Shown here: piece after piece, positions 55,224 to 63,718 of the stretch
Layout: each line of letters begins with the position of its first letter
Position numbering within the stretch: the first letter of the stretch is position 1
Assembly (NCBI RefSeq): GCF_000316625.1
Contig: NC_019676.1
Location: 4,358,501-4,422,500 of the forward strand
Direction of reading: 5' to 3'
Source: Nostoc sp. PCC 7107
GTDB taxonomy: Bacteria; Cyanobacteriota; Cyanobacteriia; Cyanobacteriales; Nostocaceae
DNA length: 64,000 bases
Position numbers and translations under genes: made by a program
Notes under the pieces: model-generated
The model's input: the letters and a program-made list of their open reading frames with translations, nothing else
What the model was told of the DNA's origin: nothing
Databases searched by the model: none

Positions 55224-56120
55224 ATGAAAACTATAACTACACTGTTTAACGCAGAACGTAATCAACTACAGATAGAGATTGATAATATAACTAGTATTGA
55301 ACAAATAGTTAAGCTCGTTCAAAATCGGCTTGATAATTTAGAAAGAATTTATATTAGCGAGCTAAATTTAACTCAAGTACGTTTAGCATCCTTTTTTGTG
55401 GAGATGCTACGACAGTCAGTCGGTAATTTGACTGTGGTTAATCAGTCTCTAGTTGAGTCACAAGAGCAAAAGCAAATTAGTATTTTAACTACAAATGTTT
55501 CCCCTAAAAGATTAATCCTAAAACTGCTTAAGGCGCTGATTTATGTCGGCATTTTAGGTTCTTTATTTTCCTTAACTAAAATTACCCTGAGTGCTTGGAT
55601 GGGTATCTTGCTAACTTCATTGCTTCTCGGTTTAGAAGTTGTGTTGCAACTGGATAAAAGTAATGTTACCTCCACAGAATTGTTAGAGATACCCCAACCA
55701 GTGCTGCGAGTGGATAGCAAACTGCTTTTAGATAACTTCGCTGATGCGCTGAATACTATTGATATAGCAGTGGCTAGGTTTGTCGAAGGAAACAAATTAG
55801 AAGACGATCGCACTTTAGAAGAATTACCAGAGTTATTAAATTTCCTCCAAAAGCTGATGGGTGCGTCATTTCTCGAACAGCCGCAAATGGCGATCGCTTT
55901 AACAAAACTCCTCCCCCAAATTTTAATGTCTCAAGGAATTCGCGCTCAACTTTACCACCAGCAAGCACCGCAAAATGAGCGAGAATATTTCGACTTTGAA
56001 CCCAGTATTGACCCAAATACCAAAGATTACGTTACCATCACACCTGCCTTGTTAAAAGGCGATCGCTTACTTCGGCGTGGTCGAGTGATTGAACCAGCGT
56101 ACTCTGAGGTGAAAGAATAG
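55224..56120 (+). CDS. Membrane protein with GrpE-like C-terminal half
   Basis: A 298-aa protein in three parts. The N-terminus (1-95) is a soluble alpha/beta segment, IEQIVKLVQNRLDNLERIYISELN. Two transmembrane helices follow (about 102-150, LIYVGILGSLFSLTKI and MGILLTSLLLGLEVVLQL). The C-terminus (about 170-298) has the order of GrpE, the Hsp70 nucleotide-exchange factor: a helix FADALNTIDIAVARFVEG, LLPQILMSQGIRAQLYH, FDFEPSIDPNTKDY, and a closing LLKGDRLLRRGRVIEPAYSEV, which recalls the GrpE ending K-G-Y-x-L-x-x-R-V-(L/I)-R-P-A-x-V. The Hsp70-like gene starts 14 bp downstream. A membrane-bound exchange factor for that ATPase is my inference. Confidence 0.6.
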   Translation: MKTITTLFNAERNQLQIEIDNITSIEQIVKLVQNRLDNLERIYISELNLTQVRLASFFVEMLRQSVGNLTVVNQSLVESQEQKQISILTTNVSPKRLILKLLKALIYVGILGSLFSLTKITLSAWMGILLTSLLLGLEVVLQLDKSNVTSTELLEIPQPVLRVDSKLLLDNFADALNTIDIAVARFVEGNKLEDDRTLEELPELLNFLQKLMGASFLEQPQMAIALTKLLPQILMSQGIRAQLYHQQAPQNEREYFDFEPSIDPNTKDYVTITPALLKGDRLLRRGRVIEPAYSEVKE

Positions 56121-56134
56121 CAGACAATAAAAGT

Positions 56135-58057
56135 ATGAAAATTTCAGAAACAATTGGTTTTGATTTGGGACATGGTGAGACAGCCGTAGCCAAAGCGATA
56201 GTTGAAAGCATCGAACCGCCCCAAATGTTGGAAATTAATAATAAAAAAAATCAAATTACTGCTTTAGGTTGGCATCCCAAACTTGGTTATTTGGTAGGAG
56301 AACAAGCTTTAATTCAAGCTGGTGTTACTCAACTGACAATCTCATTCAAGCAAAAACCCAACCATGATGCCAATTACAGAAAAACAATATCAACTTTTCT
56401 CGCTACTTATTATCACAAACTGCAAGAAAGCAAACAAATAGAAGGCGGTGAAAGTAGTTATTTTTACATTGGTTGCCCTTCGGGATGGTCAGTGAGCGAT
56501 CGCCAAGCATATCAAAAACTACTGCAAGAGGCTGGTATTCCCCACCTGAATGTCATCCCTGAATCCCGTGCGGCTTTTATGCAGGCCAAAGAAGCCGGAA
56601 AATTGGAGTATGAGAAACTCCTCGCATCAGTGCTAATTGTCGATATTGGCTCTTCCACTACAGATTTTACACTAGTAAAAAGCTTACATGAAATCCCCTT
56701 AGATTTCGGTAGTAATACTTTAGGTGCATCCTTAATAGACAAAGCGATTTTTGCCCGAACTCTGGCTAAACATGAGCAAAAAACCTTACTCGAAAAAGTA
56801 TTTCAAGAATATCCTCATCACCAAGCCCGTTGTGAATTAGCCTGTCGCAAAGCCAAAGAAGATTATTTTTCTAACGAACAGCTATATAATGACCCGCAAT
56901 CTTTCGCCCGTGGATTTGAGTCAATCAACGAACAGATTTATTTTATTCCCCAAGTCAACAAATTGATGATGGAGGAAATTCTGCACCAACCTTTACCCGA
57001 ACTAGGAAATAAAAGTTGGCTTCAGGCTTTTCATGATGCTGTCAGCGAAGCCAAAGCCAAACTACAACAACTTGATACAGTCCCAAAATTAGTGCTGATG
57101 ACTGGTGGTGCATCCCGAATGAAATTTACCCACCAAATTTGTCAGCAAATGTTTCCCGAACCAGAAAGCCAACTGCGCCCCGATCCCGAACCGGAACGCT
57201 GCATTGCGCTGGGTTTAGCGCGAGTCGGAAGATGGGATTTACGGGCGACGGCTTTTCAACAAGAAGTTAATCAACTATTAGATTCCCAAAAACTCAAACA
57301 ATTAATTGAGAGACATATTCCAGATTTAATTGAATTGTTAACTCAACCATTAGCCGAAAATTTGATTGATCACGCCGTCAGACCAGGAGTAAAAGAATGG
57401 CAAAAAAATAAAATTCGCACTCTGGCTGATTTGGAAACATCAATGAGAAATCGCGCAGAAGAGTGGTTGAAAGGTAATATCGCCCAACAGATAATTAACA
57501 ATCAATGTATTCTTTGGTTCAACAACAAAATTCAACCAGACTTAGCCGCAGAAACCGACCCAATTTGCCGCAAATTTCAAATACCCAGAAGTAGTTTAAG
57601 GTTTGAAGATAGCATTGAACCAGCTTTTGTTAACCCAGAATTACGAATTGGTGATGCAATTTTAGCTGATACTGTGGCGTTTATTGTGAATGTCGTCATT
57701 GGTGGCGGTACTGTAGCGAGTCTGATTACTCTCATTCTCACAGGACATTTGACTTGGCCGATCGCATTAGTCTACGGTGCGTCTGTGATGGCAGCAGGTA
57801 TGGAACTTAATCGTAAAACCGTCCAAGAAACAATCAAGAAAAATTTCGATATCCCCAGTTGGATTCGTCCTAATTTAATGAACGATCAGAAAATTGCAGA
57901 TATGTGCATTCAAATCAAACCAGAATTAGAAAACGTCTTTCGAGAACAATTAACTAATAATCAAGTAGCTTTTGAACAACTCACACAAAAAGTTGAACAA
58001 GGATTGCAAAAAGCCCTTTCTACGAAAGTTCAAGAGGCGATTATTTTAATTCAATAA
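56135..58057 (+). CDS. Hsp70/actin-fold ATPase with C-terminal membrane hairpin
   Basis: A 640-aa protein. The ATPase half is intact: phosphate-1 IGFDLGHGETAVAKA (residues 7-21), IPESRAAFMQAKEAG near 140 (as in Hsp70 EPTAAA), phosphate-2 VLIVDIGSSTTDFTLVK around 170, and adenosine site VLMTGGASRM near 323. There is no canonical Hsp70 peptide-binding domain. Instead residues about 370-500 are helical (LADLETSMRNRAEEWLKGNI), about 512-555 hold two hydrophobic helices (VAFIVNVVIGGGTVASLITLIL, LTWPIALVYGASVMAAG), and a helical tail follows to 640. The helix-membrane hairpin-helix plan recalls dynamin-like proteins. It forms an operon with the GrpE-like membrane protein. The role is unknown. Confidence 0.8.
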   Translation: MKISETIGFDLGHGETAVAKAIVESIEPPQMLEINNKKNQITALGWHPKLGYLVGEQALIQAGVTQLTISFKQKPNHDANYRKTISTFLATYYHKLQESKQIEGGESSYFYIGCPSGWSVSDRQAYQKLLQEAGIPHLNVIPESRAAFMQAKEAGKLEYEKLLASVLIVDIGSSTTDFTLVKSLHEIPLDFGSNTLGASLIDKAIFARTLAKHEQKTLLEKVFQEYPHHQARCELACRKAKEDYFSNEQLYNDPQSFARGFESINEQIYFIPQVNKLMMEEILHQPLPELGNKSWLQAFHDAVSEAKAKLQQLDTVPKLVLMTGGASRMKFTHQICQQMFPEPESQLRPDPEPERCIALGLARVGRWDLRATAFQQEVNQLLDSQKLKQLIERHIPDLIELLTQPLAENLIDHAVRPGVKEWQKNKIRTLADLETSMRNRAEEWLKGNIAQQIINNQCILWFNNKIQPDLAAETDPICRKFQIPRSSLRFEDSIEPAFVNPELRIGDAILADTVAFIVNVVIGGGTVASLITLILTGHLTWPIALVYGASVMAAGMELNRKTVQETIKKNFDIPSWIRPNLMNDQKIADMCIQIKPELENVFREQLTNNQVAFEQLTQKVEQGLQKALSTKVQEAIILIQ

Positions 58058-58097
58058 GAAAGTAAAAATACGGAATGAATTTGTTTCACGCAGAGGA

Positions 58098-58138
58098 GCC
58101 AGTGCGTTGCGCGGGTTCCCCGCGTTGTAGCAACTGGC
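58098..58138. repeat. Interspersed palindromic repeat
   Basis: GCCAGTGCGTTGC and a GTAGCAACTGGC arm surround GCGGGTTCCCCGC, giving a long imperfect hairpin. GC-rich units of this kind recur in Nostoc spacers. It lies 40 bp after the Hsp70-like stop and could end its transcript. Confidence 0.6.
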
Positions 58139-58300
58139 GTAGCGCAGAGGCGCGGAGAGGAGAAGGAGTTTAATTTTATTGCATTTTTTTAAGTAGGGCG
58201 TGCTGATTGATAGTTCAGCAATCAAATCGTATTACTATAGCGGTAGTCAGATATGTTGGGATAATTTGAAATCTTGAACGCTAGGAATAGTAAGACTTTT

Positions 58301-58337
58301 CCTCCTGCCTTCTGCCTCCTGCCTCCTGCCTTCTGCT
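58301..58337. repeat. Heptanucleotide tandem repeat (CTGCCTC/CTGCCTT)
   Basis: About five imperfect units in a row in the leader of the topoisomerase gene. Together with the palindrome at 58098 it fills most of the 319-bp spacer 58058-58376. No gene seen there. Confidence 0.7.
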
Positions 58338-58376
58338 AAATATCAAAGACTAGAATCTCTGTGATCAAAAGCATCT

Positions 58377-60542
58377 ATGCCGAAACGCCTTCTAGTTGTT
58401 GAATCTCCTGGGAAAGTCAAAAAGCTCAGTCAGATTTTGGGTGCTGATTGGATTGTCCGAGCTAGTTGCGGTCACATCCGCGAACTCAGCGATACAGGCG
58501 AAGATTCGTTGGGTTTTGTCATTGATGATGATCATGTCAAATGCAACTATGTACCGCGTGACCAACGCTCTAAAGAAACTATCCAGCAGCTAAAGGCAGT
58601 TAGCAAGCAGGTTGATGAAGTTGTTCTCGCCACAGACCCAGATAGAGAAGGGGAAACAATTGCTTGGCATCTCAAAGAAGTGCTGGGATTACGGGAACCG
58701 AAACGAGTTATCTACAGTGAAATTACCGCCTCTGCGGTGCAAAGTGCGATCGCAAATCCTCGCAAACTCGATTCTAACTTGGTTGGTGCTGGACTTTGCC
58801 GCGATTGTCTCGATAAGCTTGTAGGCTACAAAGGTAGTCCCTTAGTTTGGGCGTTAAATAATGGTGCGAAGAGTGTCGGTCGAGTACAAAGTGCGACTTT
58901 GCACCTAATATGTCAGCGAGAACGAGAAATTGTCACCTTTGTACCCCAAGACTATTGGAGTGTGTGGGTAGACTACGCCGAAGGATTCCGGGCTTTTTAT
59001 AAAGGCACAGCCAATTCTCCCACAGATGCGCCAGAATCAGAAACAGAAGCCCATGACGATGCAGCAGATAATAGCACAAAAGCGCCAGAGTCAAAACGGG
59101 TTCTTTCGGAAGCAGAAGCCATACGTTTAGTCGAAGAAGCTCGTCAGCATCCCCATCAAGTGATACAAGTTGAAGGTAAAACTGTATATCGTCAACCACC
59201 GCCACCATTTATTACTTCCACACTGCAACAAGCCGCCGGTTCCAAGCTAAAATTAGCCCCAGACAAAACAATGGTTTTAGCCCAAAAGCTGTATGAAGCT
59301 GGGTTAATTACATATATGCGGACAGATTCAGTAATGTTAAGCCCTGAATTCTGCACTGCGGCTCGTCAATGGTTGGAAGAACATGATCCGCAGAATGTAC
59401 CACAGCAAGTTGCCAAACATCGCAGTGCGAAAACAGCCCAAGAAGCACATGAAGCGATTCGCCCTACCGATGTATTTCGTCCATCAGTCCAGCTACGGCA
59501 AGAATTACCTGCTGATGAATTTGACTTGTATGTGATGATTTGGAAAAGAGCGATCGCCTCTCAATGTCGGGCTGCTCAACTCCGCAAAACTCAGATTATC
59601 ACTCAGTCGGGTTCTTTGTTGTGGCAAGCTAGAGGCCAAGTAATCGAATTTTACGGTTACGCTCGCTATTGGAATAACCTCAGCAAAGATAGTGTGTTAA
59701 CTGTGGTGCAACAGGGACAAGCCTTAACTCTAGACAATGCTAATTCAGAGAAAAAACAGACTCAGCCGCCACCTCGTTACAGTGAACCGAAATTAGTCCA
59801 ACTCATGGAGCGTAAAGGTATCGGTCGTCCGAGTACATTCGCGCCCACGGTTGCTACCCTCAAGAAACGAAGTTATGTGCAGTTAATCAAGGGAAATCTT
59901 CAACCCACAACGTTAGGGCTAGAAGTTGATGATTTTTTGCAGAAAGCTTTGCCAGATTTACTAGAAGCAGAGTTCACCGCCAAAATGGAAAGCGCCCTCG
60001 ATGCGATCGCCGCAGGCAAACAAGGCTGGCAGCAATACTTAACAACTTGGAATAAAAATTACTTCGTTCCAGCCTTAGCAAAAGCCAAAACTGTTGTTAT
60101 CATACCTTCAAATACGAAAACCTCAGTATCTGAAAGCAAATATGATACTTCTAAAACTCGCTGTCCTGAGTGTAATAATTTTCTCGCTAAAATTCCCAGC
60201 AGCAAAGTCAAGAAAAAATATTTCCTCAAATGCAACAGTGGCTGTGCAAATATAGTCCTATTTTGGAGTGACTTTAACAAATCTTGGCAACCACCACGCG
60301 CCCAAGAAACCAAGCCAGAAAATCGCTCCCAATCACCTGCGAAATTAAGCTCGTATCCCTGTCCAGTCTGCAAAAAACCTCTAGAAGAGTATAGCTATAC
60401 CAAAGACGGACAGAGCAAAACCATGCTGCGTTGTTCTGCTGCGTCTCGTCAAGATAAAAAGCATAAAGATGTGGCTTATTTTAGTACAGCCAAAGGTTGG
60501 TGGAGTCCTAAATTTGGCGAGTTGAATTCAGAGAGAAAATAA
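58377..60542 (+). CDS. topA: DNA topoisomerase I (type IA)
   Basis: Relaxes negative supercoils by cutting one strand through a tyrosine. The 721-aa protein shows a Toprim start (KRLLVVESPGKVKKLSQIL, ATDPDREGETIAWHLKEVL), DKLVGYKGSPLVW, SVGRVQSATLHLI, the catalytic Y313 in LITYMRTDSVMLS, AHEAIRPTD and LMERKGIGRPSTFAPTVATL. Two C-terminal Cys-rich parts follow (CPECNNFL and CNSGC; CPVCKKPL). It is shorter than the main TopA with its many zinc ribbons, and an acidic insert (SETEAHDDAAD) sits near residue 225, so it may be a second paralogue. Confidence 0.94.
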   Translation: MPKRLLVVESPGKVKKLSQILGADWIVRASCGHIRELSDTGEDSLGFVIDDDHVKCNYVPRDQRSKETIQQLKAVSKQVDEVVLATDPDREGETIAWHLKEVLGLREPKRVIYSEITASAVQSAIANPRKLDSNLVGAGLCRDCLDKLVGYKGSPLVWALNNGAKSVGRVQSATLHLICQREREIVTFVPQDYWSVWVDYAEGFRAFYKGTANSPTDAPESETEAHDDAADNSTKAPESKRVLSEAEAIRLVEEARQHPHQVIQVEGKTVYRQPPPPFITSTLQQAAGSKLKLAPDKTMVLAQKLYEAGLITYMRTDSVMLSPEFCTAARQWLEEHDPQNVPQQVAKHRSAKTAQEAHEAIRPTDVFRPSVQLRQELPADEFDLYVMIWKRAIASQCRAAQLRKTQIITQSGSLLWQARGQVIEFYGYARYWNNLSKDSVLTVVQQGQALTLDNANSEKKQTQPPPRYSEPKLVQLMERKGIGRPSTFAPTVATLKKRSYVQLIKGNLQPTTLGLEVDDFLQKALPDLLEAEFTAKMESALDAIAAGKQGWQQYLTTWNKNYFVPALAKAKTVVIIPSNTKTSVSESKYDTSKTRCPECNNFLAKIPSSKVKKKYFLKCNSGCANIVLFWSDFNKSWQPPRAQETKPENRSQSPAKLSSYPCPVCKKPLEEYSYTKDGQSKTMLRCSAASRQDKKHKDVAYFSTAKGWWSPKFGELNSERK

Positions 60543-61202
60543 TTTGTCTGGTGGGGTGACAAAGCATCTGAAGAAAAGTCAGTAGAGGAGTGTGACCGTT
60601 TTTAGATCAAAAAAGATAGGTTAGGTATTATCAATAATAGTTATTAAATGATAATAATATCTACATTCTACAAAACATAATTGGCTTAATAATATAATAT
60701 CTGCCACTATCCAGTAGTGGTCACTATCTTGTAATCTTATTTCTGACAGTGATGGTATCTTTCATCCAAAATACCACTCATATCCTTTCTTCCCTGGGAA
60801 ATGTCGGCATTAAGAACCTAGTAATTGAACACTTTAGTACGCAGTCTTCCTTAGAGGTTGTTTGAAAAGTCCTTAGTGATGTATCAAATACTTTCATATC
60901 TCTCTAAGTCGCCCTTTTTAAGGGAGACTTAGGCAGGGTGGTTTCATACGAAAAAAGAAAAATCCATAAGTCCTGATTTCTCATTTTGTGGCAGAGATTA
61001 TGACCCCTCTCCAAACCTATTTCCCACGAAGGGGAGAGGCTTTGAAATACAGTTATGTTTTTATCTGAATGTATGAAAATACCTTGCTTTTTAAGCGAAA
61101 CTTAGGGGGATCAGTGAGTACCTAAAGTTACAACCAACCACTTTTCAAACATCCTCTTAATTAACATCAATCCCACTGTATCTACAGGTACAACGAGGTC
61201 TT
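60543..61202. other. Intergenic region, 660 bp
   Basis: Nearly half is the MITE at 60854-61156. The first 300 bp are AT-rich spacer after topA with no gene recognised. The last 46 bp before 61203 hold the peroxidase leader, with GAGG just before its start. Confidence 0.5.
60854..61156. mobile_element. MITE, 303 bp, with GAGGTTGTTTGAAAAGT ends
   Basis: Ends of 17 bp at 60854-60870 and 61140-61156 are inverted copies with one mismatch (GAGGTTGTTTGAAAAGT against GAGGATGTTTGAAAAGT), flanked by a TTA duplication (60851-60853 and 61157-61159). The interior has no transposase and contains two partly similar patches (CCCTTTTTAAGGGAGACTTA and TGCTTTTTAAGCGAAACTTA) in the same orientation. The 3-bp duplication and GAGG ends suggest mobilisation by an IS5-like transposase. 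Confidence 0.8.
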
Positions 61203-63308
61203 ATGATACATTCAAGTGGTACATTAGCAATCTTGCTGATGATATTTGTGATGCTTTTTTGGATTTATTTAGCGTTTAAATCCAGAAAATTATCAAGATA
61301 TTCACGCCCTCTGACAATTTTCCTCATAGTTTCACTAGCGATCGCTAGTGGAGGTGTCGTATCGGCACAATTAACCCTAAACCCTGCTCCCTTAAATGCC
61401 ATAACTAGTCTTCCACCAGCTACAGTGGGAGACCCTACCCCAACAAACCCACCACTCCTGACAGCAGTGGCTGAACCAAGTAATCTTGGAGACTTTGTTC
61501 GGGACAACACAGCCCTACTCCAGCTAGGAAAAGCCCTATTCTGGGATATGCAGGTTGGTAGTGACGGCATTCAGTCCTGTGCTAGTTGTCACTTTCATGC
61601 CGGAGCAGACAATAGATCAAAAAATCAAATCAGTCCTGGTCTTTTACTATCACTCAAAGATATAACTTTCCAGGTTGGTGGTAGTCCAAACTATCAACTC
61701 ACAGCAGCAGATTTTCCATTCCACAAACTTGCAGATCCGAATAATCGAACCAGTACAGTTCTTTCTGATGTTAACGATGTCGCCTCTTCCCAAGGCGTAT
61801 TTCATAGCGTTCTCGTAGCAACCGTCCCAGGTCAAGCAGTTGATAATGTTATATCTACGCCAGATCCAGACGGTTTTCAAATTAATGGTATCAATGTACG
61901 CCGAGTTGAACCACGTAATGCCCCAACAGTAATTGATGCCATCTTCAATAAAATCCAGTTTTGGGATGGTCGTGCCAAAGAAACTTTCAATGGGGTGAAT
62001 GGAAATGGAGCAGCAGACCTGAATGCTAAAGTTTTCATAGCTTCAGGGCTAACCCAAATAACTCCAGTTTCCATTTCACTCAACAATTCCTCAATAGCTT
62101 CCCTAGTAACTGGCCCACCATTGAGTCCATTTGAGATGTCTGCTGATGGTCGTACTTTACCTGAAGTCGGTGCTAAGTTTCTGCGAAGAAGAGGTCAGAA
62201 GCTCAAAAGTCTTAGACCGTTAGGTAAACAAGTTGTACATCCGCAAGACAGTGTTTTAGGAGCTTTTAGTCGCTTCCCCAATAAAGGTCTGTCAATCGTA
62301 GCTTATGATCGGTTGATTATCAAAGCCTTTAAGCCGCAATGGTGGAGATCAAGGTCTCTCATTCAAGTTAATAGTGATGGAACAATCACAATCCTCCCCG
62401 AAGCTTTGGCTACAACTACTAGTTCTTTGACTAGTACTGATGAGGCTATCACTACTGATGAAGCTATCACTACTGATGCGTCTTTCAGTATTAACGCTTT
62501 GGCTACCACTGCTGATAGTGAAGAAAGAGTGACTTTACCTGCAAATCAGTTTACGCTCAGAGACTGGAATTTCTCCTTATTTGCTGGATTAGCAATGCAA
62601 AAGTATATGTCTACTCTTGTATCTAGCCAGACACCCTTTGATAAATTCCAGGCGGGAGATACCAATGCTCTCACCACTCAAGAAAAAAGCGGTCTAGCTT
62701 TGTTTGTTAATAGTACGGCTAATGGTGGTGCAAATTGTAACGTTTGCCATGCGATTCCCGAATTCACTATGGGTTCGGTAAGAAGAACCACAGGAATAGC
62801 TTCAACTGATTCCGGCAATCCACTGATTAATAATTTTGCTAATGGCTTCATTCCTAACTACGGTGTTAGACCAGCTTCCGAAGACCCAGGAGCCGGAAAC
62901 TCTACTACATCAAGATTCAAAATCCCTGGTCTCCGTAACATCGCCTTGACAGCACCATATATGCACAACGGTGGTATGGCAACTCTAGAGCAAGTTGTTG
63001 ACTTTTACAATCGTGGTCGAGGTGACGATGGGGGAGCAGGTGTAGCGCCATTGAACTTAAACTCACAGCAAAAAGCTGATTTGGTCACTTTTATGAGAAC
63101 CGGACTGACTGATCAGCGAGTCCTTCTCGAAAAAGCACCCTTTGACCATCCACAATTGTTCATTCCCAATGGACATCCAGGTAATCAATTTTCAGTGACT
63201 TCCAGCGGTAATACTAATGGAACTCCTACTGCTACAGATCAGCTAGTGGAAGTACCTGCTGTTGGTAGTAATGGTATTACTACTCCCCGGCCAAATTTCT
63301 TAGATTAA
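61203..63308 (+). CDS. Large di-heme cytochrome c peroxidase/MauG-like protein
   Basis: A 701-aa exported protein, anchored by a hydrophobic N-terminus (LAILLMIFVMLFWIYLAF) plus a second segment (about 38-55). Heme sites: CASCH (C126-H130) and CNVCH (C512-H516). Around them lie LGKALFWDMQVGSDG, NAPTVIDAIFNKIQFWDGRA, FKIPGLRNIALTAPYMHNGGMATLEQVVDFYNRG and LVTFMRTGLTD, the usual peroxidase frame. It is about twice the normal length; the extra part between the hemes (about 300-460) includes a tandem peptide TDEAITTDEAITTD. It would act in the periplasm on H2O2 or as a modifying oxidase. Confidence 0.88.
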   Translation: MIHSSGTLAILLMIFVMLFWIYLAFKSRKLSRYSRPLTIFLIVSLAIASGGVVSAQLTLNPAPLNAITSLPPATVGDPTPTNPPLLTAVAEPSNLGDFVRDNTALLQLGKALFWDMQVGSDGIQSCASCHFHAGADNRSKNQISPGLLLSLKDITFQVGGSPNYQLTAADFPFHKLADPNNRTSTVLSDVNDVASSQGVFHSVLVATVPGQAVDNVISTPDPDGFQINGINVRRVEPRNAPTVIDAIFNKIQFWDGRAKETFNGVNGNGAADLNAKVFIASGLTQITPVSISLNNSSIASLVTGPPLSPFEMSADGRTLPEVGAKFLRRRGQKLKSLRPLGKQVVHPQDSVLGAFSRFPNKGLSIVAYDRLIIKAFKPQWWRSRSLIQVNSDGTITILPEALATTTSSLTSTDEAITTDEAITTDASFSINALATTADSEERVTLPANQFTLRDWNFSLFAGLAMQKYMSTLVSSQTPFDKFQAGDTNALTTQEKSGLALFVNSTANGGANCNVCHAIPEFTMGSVRRTTGIASTDSGNPLINNFANGFIPNYGVRPASEDPGAGNSTTSRFKIPGLRNIALTAPYMHNGGMATLEQVVDFYNRGRGDDGGAGVAPLNLNSQQKADLVTFMRTGLTDQRVLLEKAPFDHPQLFIPNGHPGNQFSVTSSGNTNGTPTATDQLVEVPAVGSNGITTPRPNFLD

Positions 63309-63718
63309 GTAAGACTTTGGACTGGGTTTAATACCAGTTAACTTTTGGGCATTGCGGAATAGAGATAATTCTTGTAGGGTGGGCATTTTACCCGCCCTAG
63401 CAAGCTTTAATATCATAGGAATTACGCAAATACTCTCTACTCCCCATGTTTCTTAAAAATGAGTCAATATTGCAAACTACAATTTGTTTACCTGGCGTAG
63501 TACAATAGTGTCTTGTTGCTAATTTATGGTGTAAGTGATGACACCTTCATTTAAATACAAGACTCTTATTTCTTTTAAGAGTTCAAAAATTTTACGCCTC
63601 TACACCCAGTCTTAACAGATAATCTTTATGTTTAAGCCCTGTTAAAAAATGAATATTATTAGCAAATCTTGACAAGAATTCTAGAGTTAGACTAGGGAAA
63701 GCTACGAAAACATTAGTA
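63309..63718. other. Intergenic region, 410 bp
   Basis: A GC-rich hairpin, AGGGTGGG with CCCGCCCT (63376-63398, loop of seven), follows the peroxidase gene and may end its transcript, although no T-run follows. The rest is AT-rich leader of the deacetylase gene; no frame of interest. Confidence 0.5.

Noticed and set aside
54611-58057. Three-gene operon including the 54611 gene with the Hsp70-like pair
   Set aside because: A perfect 16-bp terminator stem with T-run (55062-55104) lies between them.
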